The position numbers and the translations under genes are program-made. Source: Rhodopseudomonas sp. P2A-2r (GTDB lineage Bacteria > Pseudomonadota > Alphaproteobacteria > Rhizobiales > Xanthobacteraceae). Taken from it: a stretch of 64,000 bases of DNA. The stretch lies in contig NZ_CP110389.1 in the NCBI RefSeq assembly GCF_026015985.1, positions 1,116,001 to 1,180,000 of the forward strand, in the 5' to 3' direction. The notes under the pieces were generated by a model. That model did not search any database. It was not told where the DNA came from and saw only the letters and a list, made by a program, of their open reading frames with translations. Positions 18,255-26,540 of this stretch are shown here, in pieces. Each line of letters starts with the position of its first letter. Within the stretch, counting starts at the first letter, position 1.

Positions 18255-18944
18255 ATGACCGACCGCCTCAATCCCGCCCTTGTGTTGTCCGGTGCAGCGA
18301 CGCCGACACGGCGCGGCGCGCTCGGCCTGCTCGGTGCCGGGGCGTTGCTGTTGGGGATCGACGGCGCGCCGGTGGCGGCACTCGGCAAGGATGGCGACGA
18401 GACCGTGCTGAATGAGGCAGCGGTGCTGCGCGATCCCGACATCCCGGTCGCCGGCAATGCCAAGGGCGATATCACCATCGTCGAATTCTTCGACTACCAG
18501 TGCCCGTATTGCCGCAAGCTCGAACCGGCCCTGCGCGGGGCTGTAACGGACGACGGCAAGGTCAAGCTGGTGTTCAAGGACTGGCCGATCCTCGGCCCGG
18601 TGTCGGTCTATGCCTCGCGGCTGGCGCTGGCGACCAAGTTTCAGGACAAGTTCGTCGAGGCGCACGACGCGTTGATCTCCCTCGACGTCAAGCTCACCGA
18701 GTCCGGCGTTCGCGAGCGCCTCGCCGGTGCCGGAATCGATGTCGATCGCGCCCTGCGCGACATGGAGACCAACAAGGCGATCATTGATGCTGTTCTGAAG
18801 CGCACCGACGCGCAGGCAACTGCATTCGGCTTCGGCGGCACTCCGGCCTTCATCATCGGCAAGTTTCGCGTGCCGGGCGCGCTGACGAAGGAGCAGTTCG
18901 GCCAGGCCATCGCCGATGCGCGCAAGGCGAACGCAAAGAAGTAG
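18255..18944 (+). CDS. DsbA-family thiol oxidoreductase, probable Tat substrate
   Basis: A 229-residue periplasmic thioredoxin-fold protein. A twin-arginine-like leader (TPTRRGALGLLGAGALLL, residues 17-34) is followed by FFDYQCPYCRKLEP with the CPYC site (C83, C86). The cis-Pro loop is GGTPAFIIG. It introduces or shuffles disulfides in exported proteins and could be reoxidised by the DsbB encoded at 14249. The next gene is on the other strand, and the hairpin at 18957-18984 separates them. Confidence 0.9.
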   Translation: MTDRLNPALVLSGAATPTRRGALGLLGAGALLLGIDGAPVAALGKDGDETVLNEAAVLRDPDIPVAGNAKGDITIVEFFDYQCPYCRKLEPALRGAVTDDGKVKLVFKDWPILGPVSVYASRLALATKFQDKFVEAHDALISLDVKLTESGVRERLAGAGIDVDRALRDMETNKAIIDAVLKRTDAQATAFGFGGTPAFIIGKFRVPGALTKEQFGQAIADARKANAKK

Positions 18945-18956
18945 CGGACACGCAAA

Positions 18957-18984
18957 AGCGCGCTCATCCCGTGACGAGCGCGCT
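18957..18984 (-). terminator. Intrinsic terminator between dsbA-like gene and 19004 gene
   Basis: A perfect 9-bp stem AGCGCGCTC/GAGCGCGCT with a 10-nt loop. On the minus strand it is followed by TTTT, 20 bases past the stop of the small membrane-protein gene, so it suits that gene; it may also block read-through from the dsbA-like gene. Confidence 0.65.
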
Positions 18985-19003
18985 CTCGGTAAATCCGGCA
19001 GTG

Positions 19004-19210
19004 TTAGTTAGACGTCAGCTTGACCCAGTCGCTCTTGGTGCGCACCTTCAGTGCTTCCCAGTTGGTCTCGGCGACATCCCAGTTGACGATGGTCCGGCGC
19101 TCCTGCGCCACCTGGCCATTCGCGACGCTGGACGTCGACATCGAATCGTAGATGTAGACGCCGAGGGTGAGAAACAGTGCACCCAAAATCATTCCCAGAA
19201 ACATCCGCAT
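19004..19210 (-). CDS. Small single-pass membrane protein, unknown
   Basis: A 68-residue protein with one N-terminal membrane helix (FLGMILGALFLTLGVYIYD, residues 4-22) and a polar C-terminal part that likely lies in the periplasm (VNWDVAETNWEALKVRTKSD). The conserved-looking Trp residues suggest real coding. It may share a transcript with the upstream ClpP-fold gene (54 bp apart). I recognise no family. Confidence 0.65.
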   Translation of the reverse strand: MRMFLGMILGALFLTLGVYIYDSMSTSSVANGQVAQERRTIVNWDVAETNWEALKVRTKSDWVKLTSN

Positions 19211-19263
19211 GGCAAATCCTCCATTGACCGCATCAACGTGGTTCCGCCGGGATAGTTCCTGAG

Positions 19264-20052
19264 TCAGGAACGCGTCTTTGCCGCAGGGGGTGACGAAGCC
19301 GCCGGTACGGGAGCGGCTGGCGGTGTGGCATCCACTCCCGCCGTCACGATGTTGAGCGTCTTCAGCTCATCTGGCCGGAAGATGAACAACCGGTCCTTTG
19401 GCGTTTCCATGGCGTGCACCCAGGCTTGCAGGTTGATGCCCATGTCGCCGAGGTAGCGCTGGCAGCGTGCCGAGATGCGCTGCGCATCGCTCATGTCGTC
19501 GCGCGGCGCCGCCGGATCGGAGGGGCTCATGGCGAATACCTGGTGCACGCCAATGGCGGCCTTGTCGCCAGCACGGCGTTCGACGCCGCCGAAGAACACC
19601 AGCGGGCAGCTCGATGCGCAGTATTTGCCGGCCTCGACCTCGGTGGCGAGTTTCCTGTCGCGGATCAGCCGGCCCATGGCCAGCGCGTCGCCAACGGAGC
19701 CGCCCGGCGAGTTCAGTACCACGGTCTTCACATAGTCGCCGCGCCGGGCGATTTCGGCAGCGAAGGCTTCCGATACCCCGGGCGTGATGGTGCCGGTGGC
19801 CATCAACTTGCCGCCGCCGATCAGTTCGAAGCTCATCGGCTTGCGCAGCCCGGGGCGTTCTCGCGCACCTCTGCGGGTGTCAGTGCGATGTCGTCGCTCT
19901 TCAGCAGCCCGTTCATGGTGGCGAGATCGAGCGCCAGCACAGCGATGGTCGCGGCCGCGACGCCACGAAAGATGAAGCGCAGCATGGCCTCGTCGGGATT
20001 GTCGCCGAGCCATGCGTGAAAGCGTTGCTGCAGGGGAGGGCGCGGATGCCAT
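19264..20052 (-). pseudogene. Periplasmic ClpP/crotonase-fold serine peptidase-like protein, frameshifted
   Basis: A COG3904-like protein. An N-terminal membrane helix (FIFRGVAAATIAVLALDLA) precedes a ClpP-fold domain with VVLNSPGGSVGDALAMGRLI and GKYCASSCPLVFFGGV. SPGGSV forms the oxyanion strand and the CASSC segment holds the candidate nucleophilic Ser, followed by IGVHQVF with a possible catalytic His. The tail is Pro/Ala-rich. The helix and the catalytic domain are in different frames. One base added in the CCCGGGG stretch 19849-19855 gives EVRENAPGLRKPMSFELIGG. The ATG at 20052 is out of frame with the helix unless one C is removed near 20030, which would give MASAPPLQQRFHAWLGD; otherwise translation could begin at 19985. 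The membrane-protein stop lies six bases upstream of the ATG, so they form an operon. Confidence 0.7.
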
Positions 20053-20058
20053 GGCGGG

Positions 20059-21363
20059 TTACTTCGGGCCGCGCGCCGACGACAGCGGCGTGACGTTCTC
20101 GTCGTTCGTCGCCGCGGGCGCCGTTGCATCATCCGGTGCGGTCTCGCCAGGCACCGCCCGTCGCGCGGTCTCGATTTCGCGCGCCATCTGCAAGGCGGAC
20201 AGCAATTCGCCGGCGGTCATGGTGGAGGCGCTGGCCACCGGCAGGCCCTCGCGACGGATCGCGGCGTGGACCACGCAGAGGATCAGCACCAGCACGGCCG
20301 GCATCAGGTCGATGGAGATGGCGCCGGCCCAGCTCGGGATGAAGTCGCCAGCATAGCGCAGCACGGCTTCGGCCGGCGACATGGCCTGGAAGCGACCGGG
20401 CTCGACCCGCGGGGTCTGCAGGATCTTGTCGGCTGCATCGGACAATGACGCGGCCTGTGCGGCGATCGAACCCTCGACCTTGCTGACCACCGCCGTCTGC
20501 CGGTCGGCAAGGTCGCCGCTTCGGCCGCCTGCTGCCGGCGCGATGAAGCCCGACGACAACGAGACCGAAGCGCGTTTCACCGCGGGGGCAACCGAGGTCT
20601 GCTGCAGGTTGGCGATCACCCCCATCAGCGCCAGCGACTCCGTCGCGAAAGCGTCGCTGCGGCTGGCGATCGGGCCGCGGTCGGAAATCAGCTCGCGCAT
20701 TTTCGCGAGATGCTTGCCGCCCTGTTCGAACAGCGCGGTGACGCGCTTGCCGGAGGCCTGGACCTCCTGGCCCAGCGCATCGAGTTGCCCGGACATCTGG
20801 GTGAGAAGCTGCACCACGGTGCCGGAGCCGGAGGTGCCGGTCAGCGAGCCCGCGCGCTCGGCGTCGGCCAGCTTGGCGAAGCGCGCGGAGGCCAGCTGGA
20901 TGTCCGGCAGAAGGCCCTGCGCGGCAATGGCATTGGTATTGGCGGTGTCGAGATCGCGGGTGTAGTTCTGCACGGTAATCGCCAGATGCTGCTGGATCGC
21001 GGCGGCGCCGGCCAGAGCCGAGGCGTTGAGCCACGACGACATCGCCACGATCATCAGCGAGCCCAGCAGCATGCAACCGAACATCAGGTTGCGGCCGCTG
21101 CGACTGACCACATGCGGCATGAACTGCATCAGGAACACCCAGAAGGCGTAGATGCCGACGGACACCGCGACGGAATAGATCACCGCGGCGAAGAACACCG
21201 TGGTCGGACTGCCGTTGAGCAATTCGCGGACGCCGAGATAGGTGTAGACACCGGCGGCCAGCGCCAGGATCGCGGTGGTCAGCTTCAGCGTGCCCTCGAG
21301 GCGCGCGACGCCCCTCGACAGTTGCAAGGAAGGCGAGGGGGCAGGAGCAGTTGATGGGGGCAT
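20059..21363 (-). CDS. Multi-pass membrane protein with long helical extracytoplasmic region, unknown
   Basis: A 434-residue protein. Three membrane helices lie in the first 130 residues (LKLTTAILALAAGVYTYLGV, FFAAVIYSVAVSVGIYAFWV, NLMFGCMLLGSLMIVAMSSW). A long Ala/Gln/Ser-rich helical stretch of about 220 residues looks like coiled coil, followed by another membrane helix (IDLMPAVLVLILCVVHAAI) and a polar tail. No known domain is obvious. The arrangement resembles a signalling or scaffold protein rather than an enzyme. It lies six bases before the ClpP-fold gene, so the two products probably work together. Start chosen at the ATG for MPPSTAPAPS; an alternative is at 21414. Confidence 0.7.
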   Translation of the reverse strand: MPPSTAPAPSPSLQLSRGVARLEGTLKLTTAILALAAGVYTYLGVRELLNGSPTTVFFAAVIYSVAVSVGIYAFWVFLMQFMPHVVSRSGRNLMFGCMLLGSLMIVAMSSWLNASALAGAAAIQQHLAITVQNYTRDLDTANTNAIAAQGLLPDIQLASARFAKLADAERAGSLTGTSGSGTVVQLLTQMSGQLDALGQEVQASGKRVTALFEQGGKHLAKMRELISDRGPIASRSDAFATESLALMGVIANLQQTSVAPAVKRASVSLSSGFIAPAAGGRSGDLADRQTAVVSKVEGSIAAQAASLSDAADKILQTPRVEPGRFQAMSPAEAVLRYAGDFIPSWAGAISIDLMPAVLVLILCVVHAAIRREGLPVASASTMTAGELLSALQMAREIETARRAVPGETAPDDATAPAATNDENVTPLSSARGPK

Positions 21364-21498
21364 GGTCGGTCCCGATGCTGATCGAATGGAACTGAGCGCG
21401 CCCCCGCAACTCACTAAACCGTTCAGCTATCGGGAAAAATCGACCGGATTATGTCGCCCGCCTTCGCCGCTTGATGCAGTTGTCGGGGGCGACGAAGA

Positions 21499-21915
21499 TC
21501 ATGCCGTGGGCTGCGGCGGCCATGGGCGGTCTGGGCGATAGAACAACGCCAGCTTCAGGCTCTCGGCGATGCGCTCGGCCTTTTCCCTGAATGCGGCGGT
21601 GACGGCCGCATCGAACATCTCGCGGCAGGTCTCGTCGAACAGCACCAGCCAGCGGGCGAACAGCTCAGGTTTCATGCTGGGCACCGCCGCGTGCTTCATC
21701 ACCGGATTGCCCTTGTAGCAGCCTGAGGTCAGCATCACCGACGACCAGAACGCATACATCTTGTCGAGATGCGGCTGCCAGTCGTCACCGGGGATGACGG
21801 CCGCGAATACCGGTCCAAGCTCGGCGTCGGCGCGTACCTTCACGTAGAAGGCATCGACCAGCTGCCGGATGCCGTCCTCCGAGACGTGGTGCAGCCTGTC
21901 GTTCACCGCGCTCAT
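21499..21915 (-). CDS. Group III truncated haemoglobin
   Basis: A 138-residue haem protein. Segments VDAFYVKVRADAELGPVF, YAFWSSVMLTSGCYKGNPVM and ARWLVLFDETCREMF define the group III (Ctb-like) family, with proximal His at residue 75 (VMKH). Such globins bind NO and O2 and are linked to NO detoxification. The start overlaps the stop of a 55-residue membrane gene (ATGA), and the NsrR-type operator sits just upstream of that gene, so induction by NO is a strong inference. Confidence 0.92.
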   Translation of the reverse strand: MSAVNDRLHHVSEDGIRQLVDAFYVKVRADAELGPVFAAVIPGDDWQPHLDKMYAFWSSVMLTSGCYKGNPVMKHAAVPSMKPELFARWLVLFDETCREMFDAAVTAAFREKAERIAESLKLALFYRPDRPWPPQPTA

Positions 21916-22079
21916 ATGACGAATGCGGCGATCGTCACGCCGACCACGGTCCAGATCAGCGAATTGACCAGCATCCGCACCAAGTCGTTGTGATCGTGTA
22001 GCCCGAGCGCGTTGCAGGCGATGGTGCCAGGCCACAGGAACGGGCGGGCAATAGTGTCACTGAGTGCGGCTTTGGTCAT
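21912..22079 (-). CDS. 55-residue membrane protein in NsrR-controlled operon
   Basis: A very short gene starting MTKAALSDTIARPFLWPGTI and ending in a membrane helix (LIWTVVGVTIAAFVI). The middle has CNALGLHDHNDLVRML, with Cys and two His that could bind metal or haem. Its stop overlaps the globin start by four bases and its start lies 53 bp from the NsrR-type palindrome. It is therefore co-translated with the truncated haemoglobin and probably assists it or anchors it at the membrane; this is inference. No family is known to me. Confidence 0.75.
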   Translation of the reverse strand: MTKAALSDTIARPFLWPGTIACNALGLHDHNDLVRMLVNSLIWTVVGVTIAAFVI

Positions 22080-22131
22080 GAAACGCTCCCGTCGTGAACG
22101 ACGAACCTCATATAGATCGCGGCTTGCCTAA

Positions 22132-22154
22132 AAGCAATATTTAAAATACTTCTT
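22132..22154. promoter_or_regulatory. NsrR-type operator
   Basis: AAGCAATATTTAAAATACTT plus CTT is an imperfect palindrome with 9 of 11 pairs matching, in the pattern AAG-N-A-N-TATTT-N-AAATA-N-T-N-CTT that matches the NsrR consensus I recall. It lies between the divergent nsrR-like gene (25 bp to its start) and the globin operon (53 bp), so it can govern both. Confidence 0.8.
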
Positions 22155-22178
22155 TAAACGGAGCCCAGGAGACCAGCC

Positions 22179-22628
22179 ATGCGCCTTACCATCTACTCGG
22201 ACTACGCCTTGCGCATGCTGATGTATCTGGCGCTGAAGCCGGACCAGCTTTCGACCATTGCCGACATCGCGGCGAGCTATGACATCTCGGAAAACCACCT
22301 GATGAAGGTGGCGCACCAGCTCGGCGTCGGCGGCTTTGTCGAGACGGTGCGCGGCCGCGGCGGCGGGTTGCGGCTGGCCAGGCCGGTCGGCGCGATCGTG
22401 CTCGCCGAGGTGGTGCGCTACACTGAGCCGGATATGGCGATCGTGCAGTGTTTCAAGCCGCTCGACGCGCCCTGCGCGATCCGGCCGTCCTGCGTGCTGC
22501 GACGCGCGCTGGAAAAGGCCCGCGATGCCTTCATGGCGGTGCTCGAAGAGTACACGCTGGCCGATCTGGTGCAGCCGCGGCAGCGCCTTGCCGGCCTGCT
22601 CGGCATCTCGCACGACGCCCGAGGCTAG
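22179..22628 (+). CDS. nsrR: Rrf2-family NO-sensing repressor NsrR
   Basis: A 149-residue Rrf2 regulator. The N-terminus MRLTIYSDYALRMLMYLAL is the classic NsrR start. A winged helix follows (TIADIAASYDISENHLMKVA) with the wing VRGRGGGLRLARP. Three cysteines C91, C99 and C105 (QCFKPLDAPCAIRPSC) match the [Fe-S] ligands of NsrR. NO damages the cluster and relieves repression. The gene diverges from the haemoglobin operon with the operator between, a direct regulator-target layout that also implies autoregulation. Confidence 0.92.
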   Translation: MRLTIYSDYALRMLMYLALKPDQLSTIADIAASYDISENHLMKVAHQLGVGGFVETVRGRGGGLRLARPVGAIVLAEVVRYTEPDMAIVQCFKPLDAPCAIRPSCVLRRALEKARDAFMAVLEEYTLADLVQPRQRLAGLLGISHDARG

Positions 22629-22714
22629 CTCAGCGGTTTGTTGAACGCCTTCGCCGGACCATCGATCAACACGCGTCCTCGCGGCGATCGCTGGCAATCA
22701 CGCTATATCGGCGT

Positions 22715-23386
22715 TCAGGACTCGGCGGCGCGGCCGCCCTGGATCACCACGACGCGGGCGCCGTTCTTGACCCGGCTGTAGAGGTCGACGATGTCCTGGT
22801 TCATCAGCCGGATGCAGCCGCTGGAGACGGCGTGGCCGATGGTTTCCGGTTCAGTCGTGCCATGGATCCGGAACATGGTGTCGCGGTCGCCCTGGTAGAG
22901 ATACATGGCGCGCGGGCCGAGCGGATTGTCGATGCCGCCGCTCATGCCGCCTGCCATCTTGCGGTAGCGTGCCGGCTCGCGGTTCATCATGTTCTCGGTT
23001 GGGCTCCAGTGCGGCCATTCCGCCTTGCGTTTGATGGTGGCATTGCCGGCGAAGGCGAGGCCGGCCTTGCCGACGCCGATGCCGTAACGCATGGCGCGGC
23101 CGTTGCCCTCGACCAGATAGAGGTGGCGCGCGGCGGTGTCGACGACAATGGTGCCGGCGGGTTCCCGGGTGCGATACTCGACCGGCTGGCGCAGCATCGC
23201 AGGGTCGATCTCGCTGACGTCGATGGCAGGCAGCTCATGGCCGCCGTCGCTCATCGCGGCGTAACTTGCCGAAGCGCCGCCGGCAAGATTGTTCAGCCCG
23301 CCGCTGCTCGCGCAACCGGCCAGCGATGCCGAGACCATCAAAAGCGCCAGCAAGCGCAACCCACGCGATCCGCCCAAACCCGTCAT
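22715..23386 (-). CDS. L,D-transpeptidase (YkuD) lipoprotein
   Basis: A 223-residue lipoprotein. The signal peptide ends in a lipobox (SASLAGC, C25). The YkuD catalytic domain has the segment RIHGTTEPETIGHAVSSGCI with His175 and nucleophile Cys191, followed by RLMNQD. It would cross-link peptidoglycan between diaminopimelate residues or attach proteins to it in the periplasm. This short single-domain ErfK-like type is common and often multi-copy in Bradyrhizobiaceae. Start at 23386 is supported by AAGGGAA seven bases upstream; the frame extends to 23680 without support. Confidence 0.9.
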   Translation of the reverse strand: MTGLGGSRGLRLLALLMVSASLAGCASSGGLNNLAGGASASYAAMSDGGHELPAIDVSEIDPAMLRQPVEYRTREPAGTIVVDTAARHLYLVEGNGRAMRYGIGVGKAGLAFAGNATIKRKAEWPHWSPTENMMNREPARYRKMAGGMSGGIDNPLGPRAMYLYQGDRDTMFRIHGTTEPETIGHAVSSGCIRLMNQDIVDLYSRVKNGARVVVIQGGRAAES

Positions 23387-23654
23387 CAAAGTTCCCTTGT
23401 CGTGCCTTTCGCGCGCCGAAACGCGCAATCCATTGCTCCGCTTCGGTTGGGGCCTGGAGCCTGATTTAGGAAGTGACATTCGCGTTAGTCGCGCGCTGCC
23501 GGAGCAGTTTGCGTGGCGCTGTGGTGATCGGGCCACATCATCGGCCGGAGGACGCGGCATGTTGGCGGCCTTTGCCGAATTGTTGGACGAGTCGCAATGG
23601 AACCGGCTTTGACAGCATGAGCTGCCGTGATATTCCAAAGTTGGGGAGCTGATC

Positions 23655-24041
23655 TTGAAACACCTTTCGCGCAAACGCATCGTTGGCGCCGTGGCATCGT
23701 TTGTCGCGGCCTATGCGCTTGTGCTGAACGTCATGCTGTCCAGCATGCTGCTGGCGTCGTTGTCGCCGGTGGCTGCCGCCGCCGGTTTCGAGATCTGTGC
23801 CAACAATCCCGACCTTGCCGCCGCTCATGACGACGCCGGGAAATCCACCGGCAAGGCGGTCGTGCATTGCCCGCTTTGTGTCGGCAACCACCATGCGGCT
23901 GGGGCGCTGCCGCCCACCGGCCCGTCCTTCGCCGTGCGGGTCGCCGTCGCGTCGCCGCCGGCCTTCACGCCGGGTGGCAGCGTCGCCACCCGCGCGGCCA
24001 CCTCCAGCCACCAGGCCCGTGCGCCACCGCGCCTGAGCTGA
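23655..24041 (+). CDS. DUF2946-family secreted protein
   Basis: A 128-residue exported protein starting at a TTG (MKHLSRKRIVGAVASFVAAY) with a long hydrophobic leader to about residue 43, then CANNPD and the conserved VHCPLCVGNHHA motif with Cys and His. The CPxC plus HH pattern is typical of DUF2946 proteins, which often accompany copper or other metal-handling genes. It precedes the TonB receptor by 66 bp in the same direction, so both likely act in uptake of one metal or metal complex. The metal is not known. Confidence 0.8.
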   Translation: MKHLSRKRIVGAVASFVAAYALVLNVMLSSMLLASLSPVAAAAGFEICANNPDLAAAHDDAGKSTGKAVVHCPLCVGNHHAAGALPPTGPSFAVRVAVASPPAFTPGGSVATRAATSSHQARAPPRLS

Positions 24042-24107
24042 CGACCGGGCCGGGATCATCCCCGGCGCATTCAACATCATCGTCAATTCAGTTCGCTGGA
24101 GTCATCC

Positions 24108-26303
24108 ATGTCATCCGTTGTCACGCGGCTGCGCAGCATCATGCTCGCGTCTGCCGCCATGCTCGTATCGCTGTCCGCGCAGGCGCAAACAGCTTCGCAA
24201 TCCGCGCTTCCGCCGGTCACCATCGATGCCCCGCAGCAGAAGCGCGCCGTCGCCCCGCGCCCGCCGCGCAATGCTGCCGTGGCACCCTCAAGCCGCGCCT
24301 CGCGCCGGGCGGCCGTGGTCGTCACGCAGCCCGATGCGCCCGGCGTGCCGGGTTCGCTGACGGTCCTGACCGCGCAGCAGGCGCTGCGCGAGATCCAGCA
24401 GACCCCCGGAGGGGTGGCGCTGGTCACGGCCGATGCGTGGAAGAACTCCACTGTCGGTAACAGCATCAAGGACATCCTCGACTACGTGCCCGGCGTGTTC
24501 GCGCAGCCCAAGTGGGGCGATGACACCCGCCTGTCGATTCGCGGCTCCAGCCTGTCGCGCAACTTCCATCTGCGCGGCGTCCAGCTGTATATGGATGGTA
24601 TCCCCATCAACACCGCCGACGGCTACGGTGATTTCCAGGAGATCGATCCCTCGGCCTATAAATACGTCGAGGTCTACAAGGGCGGCAACGCGCTGCGCTT
24701 CGGCGCCAATTCGCTGGGCGGCGCGATCAATTTCGTCACGCCCACCGGCCGCGATCCGTTCCCCAACGGCGCCTCGCTGGATTTCGGCGCGTTCGGCTAT
24801 CGCCGGCTGCAGGCCAATGCCGGCGGCGCCAACGGTCCGTGGGATGGCTACATCACCGCCTCGAACCAGGAGGCCTCCGGTTTTCGCGACCATAGCGACG
24901 GCCATTCGACCCGCGTCAGCGGCAATGTCGGCTACCAGTTCTCGCCGGACGCCGAGACCCGCTTCTATCTCAATGCCAACGAGGTGCGGCAGCGAATTCC
25001 TGGCAGTGTCACCAAGCAGTCGGCGCTGACCTCGCCGACCACGGCGGCCGCCGGCAATGTCACGCTCGACCAGCAGCGCAACATCGACACCGTCAGGCTG
25101 GCCAACAAGACCACCCTGCGCTTCGACGACACCACGGTGGAATTCGGCGCCTTCGGCGTCGACCGTCACCTGATGCACCCGATCTTCCAGTGGCTTGACT
25201 ATCACTACCAGGACTACGGCGGCTTCGCCAAAGCCACCGACGACCGCAATATCGGTGGCTTCCGCAACGTTCTGGTCGCCGGCGTCAACGTCATCAACGG
25301 CCGGATCGACAACAAGCAATATGTCAATGTCGGCGGCCAGAAGGGTGCGCTGGCCTCGTCGTCGATCGACAGTTCGAAGAACACCTCGGTCTATGTCGAG
25401 GATTCCTTCTACTTCCTGCCGACGGTGGCGGCCGTAGCCGGCACCCAGTTCCTCTATGCGACGCGCAACCGCCAGGATCGTTTCCTGAGCGATGGCGACC
25501 AGTCCGGCTCGACCAGCTTCAGCCTGTGGAGTCCGAAGGGCGGGCTGCTGTGGAACATCGATCCCACCTGGCAGGCCTATGGCAACGTCTCGCGCAGCGC
25601 CGAGGTGCCAAGCTTCGGCGAGAGCGCATCGGGCCCGGGCATCCCGACAATCCCCTTCACCAGTATCCGGCCGCAGACCGCGACAACCTATGAAATAGGC
25701 ACCCGCGGCAAGCGCCCTGATCTGACCTGGGAGCTCGGTTTCTATCGCGCCAATATCCGCAACGAGCTGCAATGCCTGTACAGCGCGTCCGGCAACTGCA
25801 ACGTGACCAATGCCGATCGCACGATCCACCAGGGCATCGAGGCCGGCGTCGGTGCAGCGCTCTTCAAGGGACTGTTCGACACCGGCCCGGCACCCGACAA
25901 GCTGTGGCTGAACCTCGCCTATACGCTGAACGACTTCCGCTTCGATAATGATGTGCTTTACGGCAACAACGTCCTGCCCGGCGCGCCGCGGCATTATCTG
26001 CGTGCCGAACTGCTCTACAAGCATGCCAACGGATTCTACATGGGCCCCAATCTCGAATGGGTGCCGGAATCCTATTATGTCGACAGCGCCAATACGCTGA
26101 AGACCGAGCCCTACGCCCTGCTGGGCCTCAAGGCCGGCATCGACAATGGTGGACCGGTGTCGGCCTATATCGAGGCCCGCAACATCACCAACAAGGCCTA
26201 CATCGCTTCGGCCTCGATCCTCGACAAGGCGACTGCCAGTTCGGCCCTGTTCGAGCCCGGCACCGGCCGCGCGGTCTATGCGGGGATGAAGTACCGGTGG
26301 TGA
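24108..26303 (+). CDS. TonB-dependent outer-membrane receptor
   Basis: A 731-residue receptor. A signal peptide (to about AQAQT, residue 27) is followed by a Pro/Arg-rich segment, then the plug domain (NSIKDILDYVPGVFAQPKWG, RLSIRGSSLSRNFHLRGVQL, VEVYKGGNALRFGANSLGGA). The 22-strand barrel is rich in aromatic girdle residues, and the chain ends in AGMKYRW with C-terminal Trp. The plug resembles FecA-like siderophore receptors, but the DUF2946 neighbour points to another metal or copper chelate. It is energised by TonB/ExbBD, not encoded here. A hairpin follows at 26334-26363. Confidence 0.92.
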   Translation: MSSVVTRLRSIMLASAAMLVSLSAQAQTASQSALPPVTIDAPQQKRAVAPRPPRNAAVAPSSRASRRAAVVVTQPDAPGVPGSLTVLTAQQALREIQQTPGGVALVTADAWKNSTVGNSIKDILDYVPGVFAQPKWGDDTRLSIRGSSLSRNFHLRGVQLYMDGIPINTADGYGDFQEIDPSAYKYVEVYKGGNALRFGANSLGGAINFVTPTGRDPFPNGASLDFGAFGYRRLQANAGGANGPWDGYITASNQEASGFRDHSDGHSTRVSGNVGYQFSPDAETRFYLNANEVRQRIPGSVTKQSALTSPTTAAAGNVTLDQQRNIDTVRLANKTTLRFDDTTVEFGAFGVDRHLMHPIFQWLDYHYQDYGGFAKATDDRNIGGFRNVLVAGVNVINGRIDNKQYVNVGGQKGALASSSIDSSKNTSVYVEDSFYFLPTVAAVAGTQFLYATRNRQDRFLSDGDQSGSTSFSLWSPKGGLLWNIDPTWQAYGNVSRSAEVPSFGESASGPGIPTIPFTSIRPQTATTYEIGTRGKRPDLTWELGFYRANIRNELQCLYSASGNCNVTNADRTIHQGIEAGVGAALFKGLFDTGPAPDKLWLNLAYTLNDFRFDNDVLYGNNVLPGAPRHYLRAELLYKHANGFYMGPNLEWVPESYYVDSANTLKTEPYALLGLKAGIDNGGPVSAYIEARNITNKAYIASASILDKATASSALFEPGTGRAVYAGMKYRW

Positions 26304-26333
26304 CGGCGTCTCCGCGGTAGGCGCATCGACTAC

Positions 26334-26363
26334 CACGAGGCGGCGCATGCGCGCCGCCTCGTG
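26334..26363 (+). terminator. Hairpin downstream of TonB receptor
   Basis: A perfect 13-bp stem (CACGAGGCGGCGC with GCGCCGCCTCGTG) and 4-nt loop, 30 bases after the receptor stop. No T-run follows, so it is a likely but not classical terminator. Confidence 0.55.
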
Positions 26364-26515
26364 CGCTTCCCGGCGCCCTGCGACACAGCGAGACCGTTGA
26401 CGAGGCGCCGCACGGCCCGGATCGGTGCGACGCCAGATCGCACCGGCCGTTGCTATCCATCTGCGATATGCTGCATATGCGAACAAGCAAGCAGATGAAA
26501 TATATTGGACACTTA

Positions 26516-26539
26516 AATTTTGTATACATATACAAAATT
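26516..26539. promoter_or_regulatory. Near-perfect palindrome before GntR gene (probable autoregulatory operator)
   Basis: AATTTTGTATA-CA-TATACAAAATT: 11-bp arms and a 2-bp centre. It ends one base before the ATG of the GntR gene, where it covers the ribosome-binding region and probably the promoter. The palindromic GTATAC-N-TATAC form fits GntR/FadR-subfamily operators, so binding by the adjacent regulator is a good inference. Confidence 0.7.
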
Positions 26540-26540
26540 C

